Source of the DNA: Bacteroidota bacterium
GTDB lineage: Bacteria > Bacteroidota > Bacteroidia > NS11-12g > UBA955
Direction: 5' to 3'
Assembly (NCBI GenBank): GCA_016787485.1
Contig: JAEUUL010000024.1
Coordinates: 62,001-126,000 of the forward strand
Length of the DNA: 64,000 bases
The position numbers were made by a program, and so were the translations under genes. The notes below the pieces were generated by a model. It saw only the letters and a list, made by a program, of their open reading frames with translations. It was not told the origin of the DNA and ran no database searches. Shown piece by piece: positions 52,460-60,393 of the stretch. How positions within the stretch are numbered: the first letter of the stretch is position 1; the number at the start of each line of letters is the position of its first letter.

Positions 52460-52824
52460 TGAATAAAATGCACTACAAAGGATACATATAAAAAGGAGAA
52501 AAACATGAGTATAATGTACAAAGGTTCAAAAAAATGTTCATTTCGATTATTCATTACACCCCGTTTTCATAGAATCAGAATGACATGGTCTTTGTAAAAA
52601 ACAAAAAGCTATCTCTTATGTCCAAATCTTATCAAGGATATTGATAATGTATTGGGAATGGTTGTAAATATTTTGTAAAGAATAACTATTCGCAGTATTC
52701 TTGCATATCACCCAGTTTGAAAGGTTAATTTTATAGAATTCCAAGTAATCAACATTATTGGATTCAATATAATGATTAAGGAAAGCTTCTTCCCTATTTT
52801 TATCCGTAATTTCGCGCTTCCTGT
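52460..52824. other. AT-rich intergenic region between the phase-variable block and purB
   Basis: 365 nt without a gene. It holds the likely promoter of the minus-strand block (TATCCTTTG, one base longer in the spacer than TAnnTTTG, near 52474-52482, about 15 nt before ATG 52459) and, at the right end, TAATTTCG (52807-52814), a one-mismatch -7 box of purB. Otherwise it is A/T-rich with no repeat, tRNA or integration signature that I can recognise. Confidence 0.5.
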
Positions 52825-54186
52825 ATGGAACTAACTACCCTCAACGCCATTAGTCCTGTCGATGGTCGGTACCGCAAGTCTACCGAGCCGCTTGCCCCCT
52901 ATTTTTCCGAAGCCGGATTGATCCGTTACCGGATACGGGTGGAAGTAGCCTATCTGCTGGCATTGGCCGATTTGCCAGTGCCGGGAGTGGATTTTACTGC
53001 TCTGCTTCAAGCCCGCCAAACGCTGGAAACCTGGGGCAACCATTGCGGGGATGCTGAAATTCAGCGTGTGAAAGAAATTGAGAAAACCACAAACCATGAC
53101 GTAAAGGCTGTAGAGTATGTGGTAAAGGAAAAACTGGATGAACTGGGCCTGCAGAGTTACCGTGAATGGGTTCATTTCGGGCTCACCAGTCAGGATATCA
53201 ACAACACCAGCATACCGCTTAGTTGTAAAGAAGCACTGCAGGGAGTTATCCTTCCTGCCATTGAAAACCTGGTGTCCCGCCTGCGGGCAATGGGCCGCGA
53301 TTGGGAAAAAGTAACCCTTCTTGCCCGCACCCATGGACAGCCCGCCTCTCCTACCCGGCTGGGAAAAGAGATTCTGGTGTATGTAAACCGGCTTGAAGCC
53401 CAGCTGAAACAAGCCCAAGCTGTGCCTTACAGTGCAAAATTCGGTGGGGCAACCGGCAATTTCAATGCCCATCATGTGGCTTTTCCTCAGGTAAACTGGG
53501 AATCTTTTGCCAGAGACTTTGTCAATCAGCGCCTGGGACTGGATCGCAGCAGAATCACAACCCAGGTGGAACATTACGACAATCTGGCGGCCCTCTGTGA
53601 TGTCTTTAAACGAATCAATACCATTTTCACCGACCTGTGCCGTGATGTTTGGTCCTATGTGAGTATGGAGTATTTCCGCCAGAAAATCAGGGAAGGCGAA
53701 GTGGGCAGCAGTGCCATGCCTCATAAAGTAAACCCCATTGATTTTGAAAATGCTGAAGGAAACCTGGGAGTAGCCAACGCCTTGTTTGAACACCTGGCGG
53801 CCAAACTGCCGGTAAGCAGGTTACAGCGTGACCTTACAGACAGTACGGTTCTGCGAAATCTTGGAGTACCATTCGCCCACAGCCTCATCGCTTACAACAG
53901 CATATTGCGGGGATTGGATAAACTGCTGCTGAATGAAGAAGCCATAACCCGGGACCTGGAAAACAACTGGGCGGTAGTGGCCGAAGCACTGCAAACTATC
54001 TTGCGCAGAGAGAATTACCCGAATCCCTATGAAACATTGAAAGAACTTACCCGTAAAAACGAAAAAATGAACCGGGAATCTTTCTCTGCTTTTATTGATA
54101 CGCTGCAGGTTTCGGATGAAATCAAAGCGGAATTGCGCAACATTTCCCCGCATAATTATACCGGCATTGAAATCCATCCGGACTAA
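52825..54186 (+). CDS. purB: Adenylosuccinate lyase
   Basis: Cleaves SAICAR and adenylosuccinate in purine synthesis. 453 aa of the PurB class of about 450 residues. Start LTTLNAISPVDGRYR; catalytic His in TNHDVKAVEY and ARTHGQPASPTRLGKE; the signature loop GSSAMPHKVNPIDFENAEGN carries the mobile catalytic Ser. TAATTTCG lies 10 nt before the ATG. It overlaps the GT51 gene at its 3' end. Confidence 0.97.
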   Translation: MELTTLNAISPVDGRYRKSTEPLAPYFSEAGLIRYRIRVEVAYLLALADLPVPGVDFTALLQARQTLETWGNHCGDAEIQRVKEIEKTTNHDVKAVEYVVKEKLDELGLQSYREWVHFGLTSQDINNTSIPLSCKEALQGVILPAIENLVSRLRAMGRDWEKVTLLARTHGQPASPTRLGKEILVYVNRLEAQLKQAQAVPYSAKFGGATGNFNAHHVAFPQVNWESFARDFVNQRLGLDRSRITTQVEHYDNLAALCDVFKRINTIFTDLCRDVWSYVSMEYFRQKIREGEVGSSAMPHKVNPIDFENAEGNLGVANALFEHLAAKLPVSRLQRDLTDSTVLRNLGVPFAHSLIAYNSILRGLDKLLLNEEAITRDLENNWAVVAEALQTILRRENYPNPYETLKELTRKNEKMNRESFSAFIDTLQVSDEIKAELRNISPHNYTGIEIHPD

Positions 54187-56185
54187 CATTGTCGATGCAC
54201 TCCGCCACCCCGGGGTACGAAAAACACTGAAATGGACTGGCATTTCTGTGCTGATACTCACTATTCTGTTTCTTGCAGGCTGGTTTCTGTTTCGTGGTCA
54301 GATTCTGAATTACGCATGGAATAAAGCAGCCAGGAAAGTACAGGAAAAAGGCTACCTGCTGCAATGTTCTCAAAAAGGGTTCAGCGGCGTTTTTACCGCT
54401 GAAATACAAAACCTTACCCTCTCACTCACAACAGATACAGTGGCCAAGGCCCGCAAGTTGGAAGCGGAAATTGCGATATGGGCCAGCCTGTGGAATGGTC
54501 CAACCCTTGATGGGCTGGAGCTGACCTCCATGCATCTGAATCTGGTGCGGACTCCTGCCTATTGCAATTTCTGTGGCTTAAGCAGCAGCGAACGAAAAAC
54601 TGAAAAAAGCAGCGACCCATTGGCACAGCGATTTTTCAACCTCGTTCGCCGCAGTGTGGCACGCATACCCGGCAAGCTGCTGCTTACCGATTTCCGGCTT
54701 CGTTACCGCGACACTGCTGATACCCTCGGTCTTTATATACCCAATCTGAGCTACCGGCACAATGATCTGAAAGGCAGCATCACCCTTCAGGAAAACGATC
54801 ACAGCACAGGGTTTGCCATTCAGGGCGAATTGAGGCGCAGCAACATCACAGGCCGGCTGAGTTTGCAACCCACCACAGGCAAATGGGCTGCATTGCCTGT
54901 ATTGAAGAGGAAATTCAACCTGCTTGCGGGGTTTGAAAAAGCAGATTTCGCCCTTGAGGAACTCGACATGCGTGGAGGTGTGCTGCATCTGGTTGCCGAT
55001 GGCAAAGTGACTGGCGTAACAGTAAACGACCGTCGTCTTGCCGACACCAATGTAATTATAAGAAACTGCGAAGGCAAACTGGTAGCCCATTTGGGTAAGG
55101 ACTATTTTGAAATCGACAGCGCAACCACCCTTAGTCTGAATAAAATAAAAACCCATCTTTATGCCCGGGCAGATTTGGGTATTGAGAAAAAATACACCCT
55201 TAAATTTCAGGCACTGCGCATTCAGGCGAACGATTTTTTCCAATCACTGCCCGAAGGCATGTTTAAAAACCTGAAAGGCCTGCAGGCCAAAGGTGAACTT
55301 GAATACAACCTGTATGCCCATCTGGAGGATGCCAAACCATACGATTGTATTTTCCAGAGTGAACTAAAACCTCACGGATTTGCCATAACCCAAATGGGAG
55401 AAACAGATTTGCGAAAAATGAATGGTCAGTTTCAGCATACGTTTTATGAACGAGGCAGACCTGTGCGCAGTTTTGTGGTGGGCAGTGGGGCTTATACCCC
55501 GCTGGATGCCATACCGGAAGTACTGCAAAAAGCGGTGATGACCGGAGAGGACCCGGCCTTTTACGGACATAATGGATTTTACCAGGAGGCCATTCGGCAA
55601 AGTATTGCCCAGAACTACGTGCAAAAGCGGTTTGCCCGGGGAGGCAGTACCATCAGCATGCAACTTGTAAAAAATGTATTCCTGAGCCGGCGCAAAACCC
55701 TGGCCCGCAAAGCCGAAGAAATTCTGTTGGTTTGGCTGATTGAGAGCCAGCGGCTTACTTCCAAAGCCCGCATGTTTGAAGTATACCTGAACATCATTGA
55801 ATGGGGTCCCGGTGTCTTTGGAATCGGTGAGGCCAGCACCTTCTATTTTTCCAAACCAGCGGCTGAATTGAATCCGCTGGAATGTGCATTTCTTGCCAGT
55901 ATCATTCCCTCACCCAAGAGTTACCGCTATTTTCTGGACAGTGCTGGCTATGTGAGTAAAAGAAACTGGAATTTTGTTGCCATACGCAATGCCATGATCA
56001 AGCGAGGCGATCTGAATGAAGCAGATACTGCCAGTTTCGATGTAAAAATCACCGGACCAGCAGCGGCCTACCTCAATGAGGAGGAAGATGAAGGGGAGGA
56101 TGAGGAAACCAAAGAGGAATTGATACCCCTGGATGGATTGCCCATTGATCCCGCAGATTTAAAAAAGAAAGTAACCAAAAAATGA
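54167..56185 (+). CDS. GT51 peptidoglycan glycosyltransferase with N-terminal AsmA-like domain
   Basis: 672 aa if started at TTG 54167, which gives a basic start (KSIRTNIVDALRH) right before TM helix LKWTGISVLILTILFLAGWFLF. ATG 54095 or 54116 would overlap purB by 71-92 nt and add a non-conserved stretch. A periplasmic AsmA/DUF-like region of about 380 residues (60-440) precedes the GT51 domain: catalytic Glu in VMTGEDPAFYGHNGF, then RGGSTISMQLVKN and RKTLARKAEEILL. It has no transpeptidase domain, so it polymerises glycan strands only. The C-terminus is a Glu-rich tail. The stop overlaps the DUF2027 gene by ATGA. Domain order could be confirmed by a fold search. Confidence 0.85.
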   Translation: MKSIRTNIVDALRHPGVRKTLKWTGISVLILTILFLAGWFLFRGQILNYAWNKAARKVQEKGYLLQCSQKGFSGVFTAEIQNLTLSLTTDTVAKARKLEAEIAIWASLWNGPTLDGLELTSMHLNLVRTPAYCNFCGLSSSERKTEKSSDPLAQRFFNLVRRSVARIPGKLLLTDFRLRYRDTADTLGLYIPNLSYRHNDLKGSITLQENDHSTGFAIQGELRRSNITGRLSLQPTTGKWAALPVLKRKFNLLAGFEKADFALEELDMRGGVLHLVADGKVTGVTVNDRRLADTNVIIRNCEGKLVAHLGKDYFEIDSATTLSLNKIKTHLYARADLGIEKKYTLKFQALRIQANDFFQSLPEGMFKNLKGLQAKGELEYNLYAHLEDAKPYDCIFQSELKPHGFAITQMGETDLRKMNGQFQHTFYERGRPVRSFVVGSGAYTPLDAIPEVLQKAVMTGEDPAFYGHNGFYQEAIRQSIAQNYVQKRFARGGSTISMQLVKNVFLSRRKTLARKAEEILLVWLIESQRLTSKARMFEVYLNIIEWGPGVFGIGEASTFYFSKPAAELNPLECAFLASIIPSPKSYRYFLDSAGYVSKRNWNFVAIRNAMIKRGDLNEADTASFDVKITGPAAAYLNEEEDEGEDEETKEELIPLDGLPIDPADLKKKVTKK

Positions 56186-57126
56186 ACCTGCTCTTGGGCG
56201 ATAAAGTCCGCTTTTTAAATGAAAACCTGGAGGGAACTGTAACCTCTCTCAAAGCCCAGGGACTGGTGGGTGTGACCATAGAAGATGATTTTGAAATCAC
56301 CGTGCAGGCGCGGGAGATTGTAGTTGTGGAACGCAATGTGTTGCAAACCTCAGAGCACAAATCTGTGGCAGTGGCGGAGCCGCCCAAAGTGGTGCAGGGA
56401 TTGAAACCCGGCCTGTATTGGGTCATTACAGAAGAAGCCGGACAGTTTCATGTGCAGATGACCAATACCTGCAGTTATCCGTATTTGTTTACGGTTTACC
56501 GCAAAGGGATTACCGCCATAGAACTGGTGGCTGAAGGGCATCTCAGCAGCATGGAATACCGCACCCTGGCGCATACCAAAGGGCGGGAACCAGAAAAATG
56601 GGGACAGTTTGATGCTTTTTTTCTTCCCTTGCGCAATTTGCCTTCCACCCTTCCACAACCCTTGAAATCCACCCTTGAACTGCAGGCACAGGATTTGTCG
56701 AAACCCGCCACCAAACTGGGTGAAAAACCGGCATGGATACTGGATATGAATGCACGAAAGGCTGAACTTCAAACAGAAAAAACAGTCCCTGAACCCAAAA
56801 CGAAAGAGGGACAACAGTTGCCAGCCGCACCCAATCTGGAAAAACCCGCCGGCGTTGTAGACCTGCATGCCCAGGCTCTGGGTCTGGAAGGGCTGGATGG
56901 CGATGCAATCCTGAAGGCGCAGATGGAAACTTTTCACCGCAATCTGGAACTGGCCATTGCCTGGCAAATGCCATCCATCGTTTTTATTCACGGTGTAGGC
57001 AGTGGCGTACTGAAAAATCTGGTTTATCTGGCGGTAAGAGGTCACAAACACATCCGCACATACCGGGAAGCAGACCATGCCAGGTATGGGTACGGAGCTT
57101 TGCAGATAGATCTGAAAAACACCTGA
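56182..57126 (+). CDS. DUF2027 and Smr domain protein
   Basis: 314 aa. DUF2027-type N-terminus (LGDKVRFLNENLEGTVTSL), a central variable part with a Lys/Glu/Pro-rich stretch, and a C-terminal Smr domain (VVDLHAQAL, then VFIHGVGSGVLKNLV, YGYGALQIDL), the nuclease-associated domain of MutS2/SmrA. Possible role in nucleic-acid processing; not proven. Overlaps the GT51 gene by 4 nt and ends in TGA directly abutting the stop of the convergent minus-strand gene (TGATCA). Confidence 0.88.
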   Translation: MNLLLGDKVRFLNENLEGTVTSLKAQGLVGVTIEDDFEITVQAREIVVVERNVLQTSEHKSVAVAEPPKVVQGLKPGLYWVITEEAGQFHVQMTNTCSYPYLFTVYRKGITAIELVAEGHLSSMEYRTLAHTKGREPEKWGQFDAFFLPLRNLPSTLPQPLKSTLELQAQDLSKPATKLGEKPAWILDMNARKAELQTEKTVPEPKTKEGQQLPAAPNLEKPAGVVDLHAQALGLEGLDGDAILKAQMETFHRNLELAIAWQMPSIVFIHGVGSGVLKNLVYLAVRGHKHIRTYREADHARYGYGALQIDLKNT

Positions 57127-57918
57127 TCAGGGTTTGGGTTCCGGTTTCGGTTCGGAGTCCGTGCTGCCGGTGGCCTTCTTTTGCTTGCGTTCCTCTTCTT
57201 TCAGCTTGATTTTGTTGTTCACGGTATTGATATCCGATTTCAGCTGAATCATCAGATTGATTCCCGCTTTTTTGAATTTTTCCTTTACCGGTTTCAACTT
57301 CTTTGCAGTCTCTGAATTGTTGACCAAAAGGGTAATATTGCTCTGCTTTTCCTGCTTCAGCTTACCTATGAGTTCCCCTACTCCCAGAATCTGGCCGTTG
57401 TACATAAACTTGCCGTTTTTAAGCATTTGGATATGCGGGCCACTCAGCCATGAAACCGGGTCGGCCGGGGTTTTGTAGGCAAAACGCACCTCTGGCATTG
57501 CTTTCCCCTTGGCCTTCAGTTTATCCAGCGTATCCACCATATACAGTGTGGCGTTGTAGTACTGCACAAATCCGAGGTAGGGCGAATTCCAGCGAAACAC
57601 TGCCGTGTCTTTCACCGGAATATCTTTCAGGCTGAACATAGCCTGGGCTGCAAATTTTTTCGAGCTTACCCATGAATTCATCCATAGCAGGGAATCACCG
57701 TTCTTGTTCACCCCGATTTCGAACATATGGCATTTGGGGCCAAAGGGGTAATTGCTCGGACTGAAATGGGCCAGTGCCCGGGTCATGTGCACTGAGTCGA
57801 GATCACTGCCGGTGCTGGCGAGTTTCAATTGAGAAAAACCCAATACCGGCAAGGAACTGATAAGTATGACAGACAAGGATTTTGCCTGCTTTCTAATGTT
57901 TGCGCAACCGAATTGCAT
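57127..57918 (-). CDS. Exported protein of unknown function with charged tail
   Basis: 263 aa from ATG 57918, which gives the signal peptide QFGCANIRKQAKSLSVILISSLPVLGFSQ; CATCTTTG (57922-57929), a one-mismatch -7 box, lies 3 nt upstream. The longer in-frame start at 58014 would move into the region before the box. The body has aromatic beta-like segments (NSPYLGFVQYYNATLYMVD) and a helical stretch near 180-240, ending in a Ser/Pro/Glu/Lys repeat (SEPKPEPKP). Not recognised. Possibly shares a transcript with the WG-repeat gene upstream, but a 96-nt gap separates them. Confidence 0.7.
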   Translation of the reverse strand: MQFGCANIRKQAKSLSVILISSLPVLGFSQLKLASTGSDLDSVHMTRALAHFSPSNYPFGPKCHMFEIGVNKNGDSLLWMNSWVSSKKFAAQAMFSLKDIPVKDTAVFRWNSPYLGFVQYYNATLYMVDTLDKLKAKGKAMPEVRFAYKTPADPVSWLSGPHIQMLKNGKFMYNGQILGVGELIGKLKQEKQSNITLLVNNSETAKKLKPVKEKFKKAGINLMIQLKSDINTVNNKIKLKEEERKQKKATGSTDSEPKPEPKP

Positions 57919-58014
57919 GCTCAAAGATGCAACTACTTTTGCGGATTTTGACAATGGCCTCATATTTCCGTTCAATTTTCCGTACACCTGCATGCAATGA
58001 AAGAATCGTGCCAA

Positions 58015-60372
58015 TCAGGGTTTAATGATTCCCCATTTGCCGTTTTCGTGCACCCAGATAAGACCATTCATCCCCGGTGTAACGGCTTCCCATTCAGGTG
58101 CATGTATTTTCATTCCCCTGAACCGGTCTAAGACCGCATACCCTTTTTTGCCATCGCTTTCCACAATATAGGTGTAATTGTACAATGCCCAGTCTCCGGC
58201 CTCATAATACCCTGATTTTACATCTGTTTTTATTGCAGTTATGTTGCTGTAATTCAGCGGAATGAGCACCATTCCATATTTAGAAATCAATCCCCGCCTT
58301 CCTTCATTTGCTATAAGCCAGGTACCCGCCACACCGGGACTGTAACTTTGAAAGGAAAGGGTATCCAACCTGAAAGTATCCCTGCCTGTTTGCGGTATAT
58401 GCAGGATATTGTATTTTCCTCTCTTACCTGTAAAATAGAATTTGGGATTTGGATTGTCGATACTTTTCGGCAGCACAAACGTATCCATTTCACGAATTTC
58501 AATCTCAGGACCCGGCCAGGAAATGAGGCTGTACCCTTGATCTGATCTATACCAGCGATCCATGATCTTGTTCCAGTATTCTCCTCTGTCCTGTTGAACA
58601 TACGCCTTCTGGTTTACCAAAACAGGACCATTTTGTTCAGGGGCATACACATCAAATGTGCCCTTTTTCCATGCATGAAACGTACTTTGGGTGCGCACCA
58701 TTTCCACCCCGTCCATTGTGGGTTCACCATAGCTTGTATTTCTCAGAGAATATGCGTGTATACGGTCGTATTCAGGGGCTATCATTACCCTTCCGGCACC
58801 GTTCATCAATCCTGTCCTGCCTTTTTCTGTATAGGTAAAATATGGTAATGGGACAGAGTCTCCCTTTTTCCCTTCATTGTAATTCCACAGGGAATTAGCA
58901 ATCACAGGTTGAATATTGTCAAATTCTTTTTTACTCCATTTTCCGGTTTTCAGATTGAAGAAACCCCAGTTTTTCCCTTTTTGAACAAGGATGGTATCTG
59001 CCGATTTTGGAGTAACTGACAGATTTTTGCACCTGATTTTTTTGTGTGCTTTTTCTTTAGAATACAAGTAATATTTCCTGTCATTTTCCAACACAATAAC
59101 GCCATTTTTTGTCTCCGAGAGAACCCTGCTGTCGGGCTCTGTTTCGTAATTGATGGAGGTATGTATATTGTAAAACCAGGTGCGGTTGCCCTTCCATATT
59201 TTTACCGTAAACAATCCTGCGGGTTTGATGCTGTCATTTTCAAACGGAATGAGAATGCGGTAAGCACTGTCAAGCAGGCCCATCTTATCACCGGACACCG
59301 CCGTAAAAACCGTTTTGCGTAAAACAGCTGAAACACCCGAAGACCAGTAATATTTCCGGAAAAATGGGGTAAAAGCCGCGCCTGTGGTATCAAATACCTT
59401 CATTTCCGTGCCTTGTTTCACATTCCGTGAACATAAAATCTGTTCCGTACCCTGAATGAATCCTATATTGTTAAACATGGCCGGGACAATCAATGCAGGG
59501 GGAGATAAGCGGTACACTCCGGTTTTGTAGTCCCATTTTCTGGATACCACAGCAAGATTCTCATTGAGTTTGCGTGCGAACGAAAAACTATCGGAAAAGT
59601 GATTGTCTTTCAGGGATTGTTTCACCCTTTCCACATACAGATTTGTTTTATAGATATTAGCCCGGTCGTCACGTGAAATAGCAATTGGTCCCGGATCGCC
59701 AACCATCTCTTCTGCCGGAGCTGTGCGACCCGGCTTGCCTGCACTGCCTGTATGCCTGACATGACCAGGACCTGCACCCGGCCTGCCATACGGGTCACCT
59801 GTGCCACTGCCGTTTCTTTTTCCCAACCTCGCTTTCAACCTCTGATTCCCTTCGTCCCACGATACCGGCGGGTTAATCGGAGGAAGCTCAGCTGTATACC
59901 GTGGTTCTGTCTCAACTTTCTCTATCTGTCTGCGACTCTGGTGAAACTGCACCCATTTTTTTCCCTTATACAACCGTATATATTCCTCATCTGCAACTAC
60001 GATGGAATCGTACACACAGGGCAGATTCTTTGTTGTGTCCAGGGCCGCATACAATCCCCATTTCCCTCCGGATTTTACTTTAAAATTCCAGTCACAATAC
60101 TTCCCATAATCCATTTCTGAATACAATAAATTGCCATCATACTCTATTGTGTAACCAGGCGGTATAAGCAGTTCAGATGCATCAAACCGCACCGGAACAA
60201 ATAAACCATGTTCAAAATGAAAATATCCGGTTTTCCCGTTTTGATATAGAGGAAAATGTTTCTGCTTGAGTCCCTTCGCGGGTAAAGTATCCAGCATGGG
60301 CGGCAGCAGATATTGCTGTGAATAAAGCCAACCCGGCAGCGTAAAAAGAGCAGCTAAAAAAAAGTGTCTCAA
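58015..60372 (-). CDS. Exported WG-repeat protein
   Basis: 785 aa with probable TTG start at 60372 (RHFFLAALFTLPGWLYSQ signal peptide); TTG 60393 or 60390 are alternatives. WG-type repeats: GGKWGLYAALD, KNWGFFNLKTG, GRTGLMNGAG, GRRGLISKYG, GKKGYAVLD and a final GKWGIIKP. Residues about 170-235 are a Gly/Pro/Arg-rich insertion (NGSGTGDPYGRPGAGPG) that breaks the repeat pattern. WG-repeat proteins are cell-surface or periplasmic and often bind glycans or proteins. It begins 21 nt after cphA and may be cotranscribed with it. Confidence 0.8.
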   Translation of the reverse strand: MRHFFLAALFTLPGWLYSQQYLLPPMLDTLPAKGLKQKHFPLYQNGKTGYFHFEHGLFVPVRFDASELLIPPGYTIEYDGNLLYSEMDYGKYCDWNFKVKSGGKWGLYAALDTTKNLPCVYDSIVVADEEYIRLYKGKKWVQFHQSRRQIEKVETEPRYTAELPPINPPVSWDEGNQRLKARLGKRNGSGTGDPYGRPGAGPGHVRHTGSAGKPGRTAPAEEMVGDPGPIAISRDDRANIYKTNLYVERVKQSLKDNHFSDSFSFARKLNENLAVVSRKWDYKTGVYRLSPPALIVPAMFNNIGFIQGTEQILCSRNVKQGTEMKVFDTTGAAFTPFFRKYYWSSGVSAVLRKTVFTAVSGDKMGLLDSAYRILIPFENDSIKPAGLFTVKIWKGNRTWFYNIHTSINYETEPDSRVLSETKNGVIVLENDRKYYLYSKEKAHKKIRCKNLSVTPKSADTILVQKGKNWGFFNLKTGKWSKKEFDNIQPVIANSLWNYNEGKKGDSVPLPYFTYTEKGRTGLMNGAGRVMIAPEYDRIHAYSLRNTSYGEPTMDGVEMVRTQSTFHAWKKGTFDVYAPEQNGPVLVNQKAYVQQDRGEYWNKIMDRWYRSDQGYSLISWPGPEIEIREMDTFVLPKSIDNPNPKFYFTGKRGKYNILHIPQTGRDTFRLDTLSFQSYSPGVAGTWLIANEGRRGLISKYGMVLIPLNYSNITAIKTDVKSGYYEAGDWALYNYTYIVESDGKKGYAVLDRFRGMKIHAPEWEAVTPGMNGLIWVHENGKWGIIKP

Positions 60373-60393
60373 GATGCAGGAAGTATCCAACAA

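Noticed and set aside
47992-52824. Mobile element or prophage origin for the AT-rich block
   Set aside because: The tail-fibre-like segment is common in Bacteroidota surface proteins, and no integrase, att repeat, terminase or capsid gene is present; only composition hints at transfer.
52831-53793. 320-codon open frame antisense to purB
   Set aside because: Shadow of a well-conserved enzyme; no signal, domain or start context of its own.
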